From NCBI GenBank assembly GCA_042091915.1, contig JBELGO010000011.1, forward strand, positions 1 through 29,576: DNA of 29,576 nucleotides. The letters run 5' to 3'. Both the position numbers and the translations under genes were made by a program. The notes under the pieces are model-generated. The model ran no database searches, was not told the DNA's origin, and saw nothing but the letters and a program-made list of their open reading frames with translations. This stretch comes from LSUCC0057 sp042091915 (GTDB lineage: Bacteria; Pseudomonadota; Gammaproteobacteria; Pseudomonadales; Porticoccaceae). Of this stretch, positions 6,424 to 14,982 are shown piece after piece (within the stretch, counting starts at the first letter, position 1; the number at the start of each line of letters is the position of its first letter).

Positions 6424-9294
6424 TTAGCCGAGTTCCGCGATGCGCTGGCGCTTGGCTTCAAACTGCTCTAGTGAAGCTTGCAGGTCGGCCAGTTTGGCAC
6501 GCTCCTTATCAACCACTTCGGCAGGTGCGTTGTCGACAAATTTGGCATTGCTCAGCTTGCCGTTCAGTTGCTTGCTTTGCGAGGTGAGTTTGTCTATTTC
6601 GCGATCCAATCTCGCTAGCTCAGCGTCCACATCAATCAGCCCAGCCATCGGCACCAAAATCTGCAGATCGCCCGCCAGTGCGGTGGCACTCAAGGGAGCA
6701 TCAGCCTCATCTTCCAGCCAGGTTATCGACTCGAGATTGGCCAGCTTGCAGAGGAATTGACGGTTTTCATCCAATCGCTGTTTGTCGCTGGCCGAGCCAT
6801 TGAGGAAAAATACGGCCAAATGCTTGCCGGGTGAGATATTCATTTCACCGCGAATAGTGCGCACGCCGAGTACGACGTGTTTAACCCAGTCGATATCAGC
6901 CTCGGCCGCGCTATCGATCAAGTTCTGATCACTTGCCGGATAGGGCTGCAGCATGATGGTATCGCCTAGCTTGCCGGCCAGTGGCGCGATGTTGTGCCAA
7001 ATTTCTTCAGTAATAAAGGGCATTAACGGATGTGCCAAGCGCAGTAGCGCTTCAAGTACGCGCACCAGGGTACGGCGCGTGCCGGTCTGCAATTTGGCGT
7101 CGCCATTTTCATCCCACAGCACCGGTTTGGAGAGCTCCAAATACCAATCGCAGTATTCGTTCCAGGTGAACTCGTAGAGCGCCTGTGCGGCGAGATCGAA
7201 GCGGTAGCTATCGATGGCTTGTGTCACCTCCCGCTCCGTACGCTGCAGGCGCGAAACAATCCAGCGGTCAGCCAAGCTCAAGTTAAACTCGCCGCTGTCA
7301 GTTTGGTCGCAGTCGTGTTCAGCGGTATTCATCAATACATAGCGAGCGGCATTCCACAGCTTGTTGCAGAAGTTGCGATAACCTTCGAGACGCTTCATGT
7401 CCCAGTTGATATCGCGGCCAGTGGAGGTCAGTGCGCAAAGGGTAAAGCGCACCGCATCGGCGCCGTGTGGCTCGATACCGTCAGGAAACTGTTTCTCTGT
7501 GCGCTGGCGAATTTTCTCTGCCTGCTGGGGTTGCATCATATTGCCGGTGCGTTTTTCCAACAGCGGTGCCAGCTCGATGCCGTCGATCATATCCAGTGGG
7601 TCGATGACATTGCCTTTGGACTTGGACATCTTCTGCCCTTGCTCGTCGCGAATCAGGCCGTGCACATAAACTGTCTTGAAGGGAACTTGCGGTGTGCCAT
7701 CTTCGTTTTTGATGAAGTGCATAGTCATCATTGCCATGCGCGCTACCCAGAAAAAGATGATGTCAAAACCGGTAACCAGTACATCAGTAGGGTGAAAGGT
7801 CGCCAGGCGTTGAGTCTGTTCTGGCCAACCTTGGGTAGCAAAAGTCCACAGTGCCGAGGAGAACCAGGTATCCAGTACATCGTTGTCTTGGCTCAGCGGT
7901 CGATCGCCGAGTTGGTGTTGTTCGCGCACCGCCTCTTCGCTGCGCCCTACATAGACGGCGCCGCTCTCGTCGTACCAGGCCGGTATGCGGTGACCCCACC
8001 ACAGTTGCCTGGAGATACACCAATCTTGTATGTCGCGCATCCACGCAAAATACATATTTTCATACTGCTTGGGGACAAACTCAATTTGGCCGTTCTCAAC
8101 AGCTTCAATAGCTGGTTTGGCGAGAGTTTTAGCGTCCACATACCATTGATTAGTGAGCATCGGTTCGATAACTACGCCGCCGCGATCGCCGTAGGGGATA
8201 GTCATTTGGTTCTCTTCAATGCCAACTAGCAAGCCGAGTTGCTCGATATCGGCGACGATCTCGCGTCGCGCAGCAAAACGCTCCATGCCGCAATATTTTT
8301 CAGGCAGTGCGCCATCTAGATCACTATTTTCGCTGCCATCGCTGTTCATGCACTCAGCAATCTGGCGAATGTCGCCGTTAAAAGTGAGTATATTGATCAT
8401 CGGCAACAGGTGGCGCTGACCTACTTCATAGTCATTGAAGTCATGTGCTGGGGTGATCTTTACGCAGCCGGTGCCTTTCTCCATGTTGGCGTGTTCATCG
8501 GCGACGATCGGAATGCGTCGTCCGACAAGTGGCAGTTCAACAAACTGACCGATTAAGCTCTGGTAGCGCGGATCTTGCGGATTAACCGCGACACCGGTGT
8601 CGCCCAGCAGTGTCTCTGGGCGAGTGGTGGCGACTACAATAAAGTCTTCTCCAGCAGCTGTGGTTGCGCCATCTGCCAGTGGATAGCGGATGTGCCACAT
8701 TTTGCCCTTAACCTCGCGGTTCTCCACCTCAAGATCGGAGATGGCGGTGTGCAATTTTGGATCCCAGTTGACCAGGCGCTTGCCGCGGTAGATCAAGCCA
8801 TCTTGGTAAAGTTTAACAAACACCTCTTGAACCGCTTTATAAAAGCCGTCGTCCATAGTGAAGCGTTCGCTCTGCCAGTCTACTGAATTGCCCAGGCGGC
8901 GCATTTGTTGGGTAATAGTGCCGCCGGATTCCTCCTTCCACTGCCAAATTTTCTCGACAAATTTTTCACGACCAAGGGCTTCGCGCCCCGGCTGTTGTTC
9001 GGCGGCTAATTTGCGTTCGACAACCATTTGCGTGGCGATACCGGCGTGGTCGGTACCCACTTGCCAAAGTGTACTTTTGCCTTTCATACGCTGGTAGCGG
9101 GTGAGGGCATCCATAATACTGTGTTGCAGCGCATGGCCCATGTGCAGGCTGCCGGTGACATTGGGTGGCGGGATGACTATGGAGTAGGCATCGCTGGGAT
9201 CGCAATGCTCATCTTGCGGGGCGAAATAACCGCGCTCTTCCCACTGCTGATACCATTTTTTTTCGATCTGGTCGGGCTGGAAGGTCTTATCCAT
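6424..9294 (-). CDS. valS: Valyl-tRNA synthetase
   Basis: A 956-residue class Ia synthetase (E. coli: 951) charging tRNA-Val. The ATP-binding HIGH signature is HMGH at residues 51-54 within PPPNVTGSLHMGH, and the KMSKS loop is at 555-559. The inserted CP1 editing domain, which hydrolyses mischarged Thr-tRNA, shows TTRPETLLGDT near residues 220-230. The C-terminus has the family coiled coil (DAELARLDREIDKL to the end), which clamps the tRNA. The start ATG 9294 follows a 226-bp region with two hairpins and a TATAAT. It is the last-but-one gene of the pepA-holC-orf-valS-rep series, whose pepA-holC-valS order is shared with E. coli and Pseudomonas. Confidence 0.98.
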   Translation of the reverse strand: MDKTFQPDQIEKKWYQQWEERGYFAPQDEHCDPSDAYSIVIPPPNVTGSLHMGHALQHSIMDALTRYQRMKGKSTLWQVGTDHAGIATQMVVERKLAAEQQPGREALGREKFVEKIWQWKEESGGTITQQMRRLGNSVDWQSERFTMDDGFYKAVQEVFVKLYQDGLIYRGKRLVNWDPKLHTAISDLEVENREVKGKMWHIRYPLADGATTAAGEDFIVVATTRPETLLGDTGVAVNPQDPRYQSLIGQFVELPLVGRRIPIVADEHANMEKGTGCVKITPAHDFNDYEVGQRHLLPMINILTFNGDIRQIAECMNSDGSENSDLDGALPEKYCGMERFAARREIVADIEQLGLLVGIEENQMTIPYGDRGGVVIEPMLTNQWYVDAKTLAKPAIEAVENGQIEFVPKQYENMYFAWMRDIQDWCISRQLWWGHRIPAWYDESGAVYVGRSEEAVREQHQLGDRPLSQDNDVLDTWFSSALWTFATQGWPEQTQRLATFHPTDVLVTGFDIIFFWVARMAMMTMHFIKNEDGTPQVPFKTVYVHGLIRDEQGQKMSKSKGNVIDPLDMIDGIELAPLLEKRTGNMMQPQQAEKIRQRTEKQFPDGIEPHGADAVRFTLCALTSTGRDINWDMKRLEGYRNFCNKLWNAARYVLMNTAEHDCDQTDSGEFNLSLADRWIVSRLQRTEREVTQAIDSYRFDLAAQALYEFTWNEYCDWYLELSKPVLWDENGDAKLQTGTRRTLVRVLEALLRLAHPLMPFITEEIWHNIAPLAGKLGDTIMLQPYPASDQNLIDSAAEADIDWVKHVVLGVRTIRGEMNISPGKHLAVFFLNGSASDKQRLDENRQFLCKLANLESITWLEDEADAPLSATALAGDLQILVPMAGLIDVDAELARLDREIDKLTSQSKQLNGKLSNAKFVDNAPAEVVDKERAKLADLQASLEQFEAKRQRIAELG

Positions 9295-9335
9295 GGGCTT
9301 TTCGGTCCTGCATTGAGCGTTTAATAGAGGTGTGG

Positions 9336-9393
9336 TCGCGCAGTAGCGCGACGGGTTGTCGATTATAAAGGGTGGGCCGCTAGTGAGCTAGCG
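9336..9393 (-). promoter_or_regulatory. valS upstream region: two hairpins and a -10-like TATAAT
   Basis: Two perfect 6-bp inverted repeats lie 42-99 bp before the valS start: TCGCGC-AGTA-GCGCGA at 9336-9351 and CGCTAG-TGAG-CTAGCG at 9378-9393. Between them, on the minus strand, is a perfect TATAAT (9367-9362), but I see no good -35 box 16-18 bp upstream. If that hexamer is used, transcription would start near 9355 and the first hairpin would sit at the mRNA 5' end. Neither stem is followed by a T run, so they are not standard terminators. Function is unproven. Confidence 0.35.
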
Positions 9394-9467
9394 ACGAATG
9401 GCTTTGAGCTAAGAAATAGCCCCTATTAATGTCAGCGGATGTGAATGATTGACTTGGCTGTTGTGAC

Positions 9468-9539
9468 TCGCTCTAACGCTGTTGTTATTCAGCGCTCTAA
9501 CGCTGTTGTTATTCAGCGCACTAACGCTGGTGTTTCTCA
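9468..9539. repeat. Three tandem copies of a 24-bp repeat
   Basis: Copies occupy 9468-9491, 9492-9515 and 9516-9539. Copies 1 and 2 differ at one base; copy 3 differs from copy 2 at four. Each contains the core CTAACGCTG. On the minus strand copy 3 encodes the final residues and TAG stop of the gene ending at 9521. The two downstream copies therefore repeat that gene terminus, including the TAG, inside the gap before valS. Confidence 0.9.
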
Positions 9540-10045
9540 GCGGCCAGGCGCTGGCGTTCAATTTCCACGGCGTCGGCTATTTTCTCTTTGAGTAAACGCC
9601 GCAGGCCAGGCAGATAGCGCTCAACGACTTTATCGATAACCACATTGAGGTGATCTTGGGTCAGTGCGTCCACACTGGGTTGGCCAGAAAATAGCTGGTG
9701 TTGCGACTCGGCAAATTTCTGCATCTCGCGAAGCTGCCGATTAATCTCGTGAACAACCGATTTAGAGAGCGCCGGTATCTGCAATTTGTCACTGGTTTTA
9801 ACCTGTGCTGGCGGTTTGCTTTGTTGGGGTTTGGTTTGTTGCGGTGTTGGTGCAGGGGGTGCGGGCTGCTCTGGCTGTTGCACAGCGGTGGCGGTGCTGC
9901 GCAGCTGCGCCACTAGGGCGCTCTGGGTCTGTTCTAATTGTGCGAGCAGTGACTCAATTTCATCAGTGGCGCGCTCTTTGCGCGGCGCACTGTGTCTTTC
10001 GACGGGGTTGCCGCCACGAGTCACCAGACGCGGGCCGCGTGTCAC
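9521..10045 (-). CDS. Uncharacterised protein between holC and valS
   Basis: A 174-residue protein whose GTG start overlaps the holC stop by 4 bp (GTGA), so it is translated by coupling to holC. I do not recognise a named domain. The order is: a basic N-terminus (about 1-28), an acidic helix EIESLLAQLEQTQSALVAQL (about 29-48), a low-complexity Pro/Gln linker (about 55-85), and a C-terminal part predicted as helical (about 90-174) with VVHEINRQLREMQKFAESQHQLF and VVIDKVVERYLPGLRRLLKEKIADAV. No signal peptide or membrane segment is visible, so it is probably cytoplasmic. A short hypothetical ORF also lies between holC and valS in pseudomonads, as I recall; this suggests a conserved but unstudied neighbour. 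The 3' end lies in the 24-bp tandem repeat. Confidence 0.75.
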   Translation of the reverse strand: MTRGPRLVTRGGNPVERHSAPRKERATDEIESLLAQLEQTQSALVAQLRSTATAVQQPEQPAPPAPTPQQTKPQQSKPPAQVKTSDKLQIPALSKSVVHEINRQLREMQKFAESQHQLFSGQPSVDALTQDHLNVVIDKVVERYLPGLRRLLKEKIADAVEIERQRLAAEKHQR

Positions 10046-10488
10046 GCGCTAATACCTTCTGGTTGGGCTGGGAATTTTGCCGACAGGTCGTGGAACTCCA
10101 GCGGGTAACCGCGCTGTTTGTAAAAGGCGAAACGTTCGCGTTTTGCTTGCTGATAGACCGGTTCACTGTGGATCACTTCAATGACTCGTTCGAAGCGGCT
10201 AAACCAGTTGGGTGTTTCGCTGCGTAAGTTGATTAGTAGATCGTGATGATCGCCTGGCTCTTGCTCAGCAACTATCGCGATAGTATCGCTGGGCTTGTGC
10301 CCATGAGCGATAAAAGCGACGGGTTCAACCGCCCAAAGCTGCTCAGAGAGTGCTTTTGCCTGGGTGTCAGTGTCGACCATACAAAGCACTTGCTGTCCGC
10401 GCTGGGCGGCCTTAAAGATTAACTGACAGACCAGCGCAGCGGCGGCGGTATGATCACCGCCGACCTTATAAAAGGAGATGTTTGTCAA
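10042..10488 (-). CDS. holC: DNA polymerase III chi subunit
   Basis: A 148-residue protein (E. coli HolC: 147). Chi pairs with psi (HolD) in the clamp loader and binds the C-terminal tail of SSB. Family features include the N-terminal ISFYKVGGD strand, ALVCQLIFKAAQRGQQVLCMVDTDTQAKALSEQLWAVEP, FIAHGH, DLLINLRSE and a C-terminal helix with RERFAFYKQRGYPLEFHDL. The start is TTG at 10488, three bases after the pepA stop. No ATG or GTG lies in frame before residue 37, which would lose the conserved first strand, so TTG is best supported. Gene order pepA-holC-valS is conserved. A psi candidate (holD) lies in the same window at 27966-28685. Confidence 0.93.
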   Translation of the reverse strand: MTNISFYKVGGDHTAAAALVCQLIFKAAQRGQQVLCMVDTDTQAKALSEQLWAVEPVAFIAHGHKPSDTIAIVAEQEPGDHHDLLINLRSETPNWFSRFERVIEVIHSEPVYQQAKRERFAFYKQRGYPLEFHDLSAKFPAQPEGISA

Positions 10489-10491
10489 CGC

Positions 10492-11985
10492 TTAGCGGCC
10501 CTGCTGGTTGCTAATATAGTCCATTAGCAGCGCGACAGGTCGGCCAGTCGAGCCTTTGGCTGCTCCGTGCAGCCAAGCAGTGCCCGCGATATCCAAATGC
10601 GCCCAGCGCTGTCCTTTGGCAAAGCGCGCTAAGAAACAACCGGCGGTGATGGTGCCCGCCTCGCGTCCGCCAATATTGGCCATGTCGGCGAAGTTGCTCT
10701 TTAGTTGCTGGTCATATTCAGGCCACAGTGGCATCTGCCAGCAGCGGTCGCCGCTGTTGTTGCCGCTGTTAATCAGGTCGTCAGCCAGTGACTGATCATT
10801 GCTCATCAAGCCGCTGGCGTGGCTGCCCAGCGCCATCACGCAGGCGCCGGTGAGTGTGGCGATATCAATTATCGCTGCGGGCTTAAAGCGCGCCGAGTAG
10901 GTCAAGGCATCGCAAAGAATCAGTCGGCCTTCAGCGTCAGTGTTGAGGATTTCAATGGTCTGCCCCGACATGCTAGTGACGACATCTCCGGGTTTGGTGG
11001 CGCCGCCGCTGGGCATATTCTCAACGGCAGGTACTACGCCGATAACATTGACCGGAAGCTGCAGCTCTGCCAGTGCTGCAATTACGCCAAATACACTGGC
11101 GCCACCGCACATATCAAACTTCATTTCATCCATGCCGCCACCGGGCTTGAGGCTGATACCGCCTGTGTCAAAAGTGACCGCTTTGCCAACCAAAACAGTG
11201 GGAGCAGGTTTGCTGCGCCCCTTGACGCCTTGGTAATTCATCACTATTAGCTTGGCCGGCTGATCGCTGCCAGCGCTGACAGAGAGCAGTGAGCCCATTT
11301 TGAGCTTCTTCATATCCGCTTCGCTGAGCACCTGGGTGGTCAGAGAGGCGTTGCCTTTGGCCATAGCTTGCGCCTGTTTGGCGAGGTAGCTGGGTGTGCA
11401 GATATTTCCCGGCAGATTGCCCAGATCGCGGGCAATGTTCATACCGCTACCGACCGCACCACCATGGGCCAAGCCCTTTTTAGCGGCATTGGTGGCTGCG
11501 CGGCTGGCTGCCCAGTAAGTCACCCCTTTAAGCCCGCAGGATTGATGTTTGGTCGCGCCGCGCTTGTTGTAGCGATAGCTTGCCACAGTAAAGCTTTGAG
11601 CTACCGCGGTGGCTAATGCCTGGTCGTCGGGTTGTTCGTCAACCGGTAGAGCTCCGCTGATCCAGAGCGCTTTTTTACTTTGTCCTGAGCAGATTTGCTG
11701 GGCTGCAGTGGCAATAATTTTATCGCGGCTCTGCACATCTAAGGTGCCGCCATCTTGGTCACAGCCGACCAAAAGTAGACGTTTAGCGCTTTTGCCGGGT
11801 ATGTGAAGTAGACAGTGACTGCCGATTTTTGCACTGAAGTCACCACTTTTAATCAGCGCCTCGATGGCGCCGTCTAGAGCGGTATTTAACGCAGCCGCTT
11901 CAGCTTTAAGTTGTCGCCCGGTCGGCAGAATGAGAGAATCGGCACTGCTGGTGAGGATTGAGGCTGATGTCGCGTTAAATTGCAT
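10492..11985 (-). CDS. pepA: Leucyl aminopeptidase (cytosol aminopeptidase, M17)
   Basis: A 497-residue dizinc aminopeptidase (E. coli PepA: 503), also known in E. coli as a DNA-binding accessory of Xer recombination and of carAB control. The metal and catalytic motifs are present: VGKAVTFDTGGISLKP, MKFDMCGGASV and the M17 signature NTDAEGRL at residues 348-355. I start at ATG 11985 (MQFNATSAS) because GGAG stands six bases upstream; the open frame runs on to 12042, but that extension lacks support. It heads the minus-strand pepA-holC-orf-valS-rep series and is divergent from lptF, the standard gammaproteobacterial arrangement. Confidence 0.97.
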   Translation of the reverse strand: MQFNATSASILTSSADSLILPTGRQLKAEAAALNTALDGAIEALIKSGDFSAKIGSHCLLHIPGKSAKRLLLVGCDQDGGTLDVQSRDKIIATAAQQICSGQSKKALWISGALPVDEQPDDQALATAVAQSFTVASYRYNKRGATKHQSCGLKGVTYWAASRAATNAAKKGLAHGGAVGSGMNIARDLGNLPGNICTPSYLAKQAQAMAKGNASLTTQVLSEADMKKLKMGSLLSVSAGSDQPAKLIVMNYQGVKGRSKPAPTVLVGKAVTFDTGGISLKPGGGMDEMKFDMCGGASVFGVIAALAELQLPVNVIGVVPAVENMPSGGATKPGDVVTSMSGQTIEILNTDAEGRLILCDALTYSARFKPAAIIDIATLTGACVMALGSHASGLMSNDQSLADDLINSGNNSGDRCWQMPLWPEYDQQLKSNFADMANIGGREAGTITAGCFLARFAKGQRWAHLDIAGTAWLHGAAKGSTGRPVALLMDYISNQQGR

Positions 11986-12055
11986 GTCTAGCTCCGATTT
12001 AATAAAAGTAGTTCGAATATTAGATAGTGTTTGAGCGATCAAAGGTCAGCTGCAA

Positions 12056-12074
12056 ACCACTTTAAATCAGTGGT
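12056..12074. promoter_or_regulatory. Inverted repeat between pepA and lptF
   Basis: A perfect 6-bp dyad ACCACT-TTAAATC-AGTGGT lies in the 171-bp divergent gap between the pepA and lptF starts. Its AT-rich 7-bp centre would suit a regulator operator. I could not identify convincing -35/-10 pairs for either gene, so its role is open. Confidence 0.3.
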
Positions 12075-12156
12075 GAAGATACCATTTTTGAATGACTGTG
12101 TCTGTGCGCGCAAGCGTTTGATGCGGCAAATAACATTAACCCATGGGCTTTATTGA

Positions 12157-13296
12157 GTGATAATTTTCCGGTACCTGAGTCGCGAACTGCTCGCTAACAC
12201 CTTTGCCGTCTGCACGGTGTTGATGTTGGTGTTGCTCAGTGGCCGCTTTGTCCGCTATCTCGGTCAGGCTGTGGCAGGTAATCTCGAGCCTGGGGTGATA
12301 TTTGCCATTCTCGGCTATCGGATTCCAGACTTTATTCAAATGACCCTGCCGCTGGCTTTTTTTCTCGCGGTTATGCTCACTTTTGGTCGACTCTATGTTG
12401 AAAGTGAGATGAGCGTGTTGCGCAGTTGCGGTATCTCGGAGCGCAAATTGCTCGGTTATACGATGGTGGTAGGTGGCGCAATCGCTCTACTGGTGGCTTG
12501 GCTGAGTTTTGTGGTGGCCCCCAGCGGTACCGCCAAATATGTCGAGCTGTACACGGCTCAGCAACAAAAATCAGAGCTCGATCAGCTCTCGGCACACAGA
12601 TTTTACTCTCTCGACAAAGGCAACTTGACGGTTTATGCCGGCGGGGTGGATGAAGATCAATCACTCTCCGAGCTTTTCCTAGCTATGTTTCGGCCGGTGA
12701 GCGCCGACAATGGTCGCCAGCGTGAAGGCCTCGTGTTGGTCCGCGCGGCTGCCGGCAAGCAGCTGCGCGACAGCGAAAGTGGCGGCGACTATTTAGTTTT
12801 GGAGCAGGGCGTTAGGGTAGAGGGAAGGCCAGGCAGTCGAGAATTTCGCCTGACTTATTTTGACCAGTACGGCACTCGCCTAGAGAGTGATGCAGTTGCC
12901 GCCCGCCGCCCCGATATTGATTCGCTCTCTAGCAGCCAGTTGGCGCGCCCCTCTTCACCTGCACTGACCGATGAGTATCGCGCCACTTGGCACTGGCGTT
13001 TGGCGCTGCCTATTTTAGTCTTGGTAGTCGGCTTATTAGCGGTACCGCTGGCGCGCACAGATCCCCGCAAGGGCCGCTTTGGACGGCTGTTGCCAGCGAT
13101 TATTATTTACTTTGTCTACCTTGTCGCGCTCAACGCGGTGCGGGGGAGTGCGTCAAGTGGCATCGTCTCTCCGGTTTTGGGCTTTGCTGGCGTACACAGC
13201 CTTTTTATCGGTTTGGCGCTGCTGCTTTTGTTCGTAGAAAAACTTCAGTTGAGCAGGCTGCCTAAACGGCCGCTGTGGTTGGGAGGTGGCGCGTGA
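12157..13296 (+). CDS. lptF: LPS export ABC transporter permease LptF
   Basis: A 379-residue inner-membrane protein that, with LptG and the LptB ATPase, extracts lipopolysaccharide from the inner membrane and drives it along the Lpt bridge. The layout is three N-terminal membrane segments (FAVCTVLMLVLLSGRFVRYL; VIFAILGYRIPDFIQMTLPLAFFLAVML; VVGGAIALLVAWLSFVVAP), a periplasmic beta-jellyroll (about 130-270), and three C-terminal segments (LALPILVLVVGLLAVPLA, LLPAIIIYFVYLVALNAV, HSLFIGLALLLLFV). The coupling-helix segment LYVESEMSVLRSCGISERKLL is characteristic. The start is GTG 12157 giving MIIFRYLSRE, matching the family N-terminus. It ends with a 4-bp overlap with lptG. Confidence 0.96.
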   Translation: MIIFRYLSRELLANTFAVCTVLMLVLLSGRFVRYLGQAVAGNLEPGVIFAILGYRIPDFIQMTLPLAFFLAVMLTFGRLYVESEMSVLRSCGISERKLLGYTMVVGGAIALLVAWLSFVVAPSGTAKYVELYTAQQQKSELDQLSAHRFYSLDKGNLTVYAGGVDEDQSLSELFLAMFRPVSADNGRQREGLVLVRAAAGKQLRDSESGGDYLVLEQGVRVEGRPGSREFRLTYFDQYGTRLESDAVAARRPDIDSLSSSQLARPSSPALTDEYRATWHWRLALPILVLVVGLLAVPLARTDPRKGRFGRLLPAIIIYFVYLVALNAVRGSASSGIVSPVLGFAGVHSLFIGLALLLLFVEKLQLSRLPKRPLWLGGGA

Positions 13297-14381
13297 AAGC
13301 AATGCGACTGCTCAACCGTTATGTCGGTCGCCGTGTTGCGTTGGCTATTGCTATGGCGCTACTGGTCATTGTCGGCTTAGACGTGGTTGCAGAGGTGATC
13401 GATGAGCTAGGCGATGTACGCAATGACTACCAGTTCCGCCAAGTGATGGAGTATGTGGCGCTAACTCTGCCTTCGCAGGCCTACGATTATCTGCCGTTCT
13501 CGGCATTGATAGGCTGTTTAGTCGGGCTCGGTATTCTCGCCGGCAACAGTGAAATTGTGGTGATGCGCGCAGCGGGGATTTCACTTTGGCGAATCATGGC
13601 GATGGTGATAAGACCCATTCTCTGGTTTGTGATGGCGGGTATGTTAGTGGGGGAGTTTGCCACCCCTTACCTTGATCAGCTCGCCGATGGCCGGCGTCAA
13701 CTTCAGCGCAGCGGTCTGCAGAGTAGTGTCGACGATGGCGGCGTCTGGAGCGTAGAGGGTAACGAGTACATCTATATCAATGCGGTGTTCCCCGGGGGCG
13801 TGGTATTCGGTGTGACTCGCTACCAATTCGATGAGCAGCGCAAATTACAATCGGCCAGTTTTAGCACGCGGGCAACTTATAATCAGCAGCAGCGCCATTG
13901 GATAGAGGAAAATGTTGCAGTGACCCGTTTTTACAGCCGCGACGGCATCTCGCGAACCGAGGCGGACAAGTTAGTAACGCGTATCTGGTCCAGCGAGCTG
14001 ACGCCGACACTGTTGCAACAAAATATACTCGAGCCGGAAAATCTCTCTATTCGCAGTCTCGACGCATATGTTGGGTTTTTAGGCCAACAGCAGCGCGATA
14101 CTGGCGCTTACCAGTTAGCTTTCTGGGCCAAGGTGCTGCAGCCGCTAACGGTGATCGGTTTAGTGGTGCTGGCCGTGGCCTTTGTTTTTGGCCCGCTGCG
14201 CGAGTCGACAATGGGGTTGCGTATCTTTGTCGGCGTGGTGACCGGTATCGGCTTTCGCATTTTACAAGATATGCTTGAGCCATCGAGTTTGGTGTTTGGG
14301 TTTCCGCCGCTGTTGGCGGTCTGCGTGCCGATTGCGCTCTGTTTTTTGATTGGCGGCCGCCTGCTGCGCCGAGCAGCTTAA
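13293..14381 (+). CDS. lptG: LPS export ABC transporter permease LptG
   Basis: A 362-residue partner of LptF. The GTG start at 13293 overlaps the lptF stop (GTGA) and has GGGAGG at 13281-13286, six bases upstream, an excellent site that rules out the longer frame from 13275. Domains follow the LptF plan: N-terminal segments (LAIAMALLVIVGLDVVAEVI; LPFSALIGCLVGLGILA with SEIVVMRAAGISLWRI; IRPILWFVMAGMLVGEFA), a periplasmic jellyroll, and C-terminal segments beginning YQLAFWAKVLQPLTVIGLVVLAVAFVFGPLRESTMGLRIFVGVV, very like E. coli LptG. It ends 8 bp before the stop of the convergent RDD gene. Confidence 0.96.
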   Translation: MKAMRLLNRYVGRRVALAIAMALLVIVGLDVVAEVIDELGDVRNDYQFRQVMEYVALTLPSQAYDYLPFSALIGCLVGLGILAGNSEIVVMRAAGISLWRIMAMVIRPILWFVMAGMLVGEFATPYLDQLADGRRQLQRSGLQSSVDDGGVWSVEGNEYIYINAVFPGGVVFGVTRYQFDEQRKLQSASFSTRATYNQQQRHWIEENVAVTRFYSRDGISRTEADKLVTRIWSSELTPTLLQQNILEPENLSIRSLDAYVGFLGQQQRDTGAYQLAFWAKVLQPLTVIGLVVLAVAFVFGPLRESTMGLRIFVGVVTGIGFRILQDMLEPSSLVFGFPPLLAVCVPIALCFLIGGRLLRRAA

Positions 14382-14388
14382 GCGGCCT

Positions 14389-14874
14389 TTAAGACTCTTT
14401 ACTTTTGGGGAGTACGACCACTTCGGTGGCAGTGGCCCGGTCGTGCCAACATTCGCGCGCCGGCAGCAGTGCCATCCAATAGCCGAGCCCCAAAACAGCC
14501 ATGGAGAGCGGTGCCAACAGAACCCGCAACCAAGCTTGTTTTAGTGTAATCAGATGATGACCAGTTTGTTGGGTGCGCAGGCGCCAAGCTTTCATGCCCA
14601 GGGTCTGACCCTGCTTGCGCCAACAGATGACATAGTAACTGCCCAGTGTCGCCCAATAGCCGGCGATAAGTGGCAGTTGCACAGTGAGCGTTGCCGGTAG
14701 GTCGCGTTCCTCGCTGCCGGTGACGACCACGCGCACAATGGTGACCACGGCAAAATAAGCGACAGTGAGTGCGAAAAGTATAAATAAGTCATAAACCAGG
14801 GCAGCCAAGCGTCGCAGCAGGGTGGCGGTGGGTAGTTCTATAAACGAATCGGCTGTGGTGGTGTGGTAAGACAT
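14389..14874 (-). CDS. RDD family membrane protein
   Basis: A 161-residue integral membrane protein. RDD domains are named for conserved Arg and Asp residues: here LLRRLAALVYDLFILFALTVAYFAV in the first segment and the later GQTLGMKAWRLRT loop, which is the family signature. Predicted membrane helices are at about 22-50, 72-88 and 115-138. Some RDD proteins have been linked to ion transport, but most have no defined role and I claim none. It is convergent with lptG and divergent from rlmB, with about 108 bp to the rlmB start. Family assignment is firm; function is unknown. Confidence 0.85.
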   Translation of the reverse strand: MSYHTTTADSFIELPTATLLRRLAALVYDLFILFALTVAYFAVVTIVRVVVTGSEERDLPATLTVQLPLIAGYWATLGSYYVICWRKQGQTLGMKAWRLRTQQTGHHLITLKQAWLRVLLAPLSMAVLGLGYWMALLPARECWHDRATATEVVVLPKSKES

Positions 14875-14982
14875 GTTTGGCTCTAGTGTTATCGAGTAGT
14901 TAAACCCATGATAATCTGCGCCGGCTCAGTATTGAATAGCAAACTGCATCAAGTAAAAAAATTAAATGATTGGAGAGAACCT

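Noticed and set aside
7219..8229. A 336-codon plus-strand ORF antisense to valS
   Set aside because: It lies wholly inside the well-matched valS gene, encodes no recognisable domain and is explained by codon bias of the opposite strand.
9468..9539. CRISPR-like array
   Set aside because: The copies are directly adjacent with no spacers and there are no cas genes; it is a simple tandem repeat.
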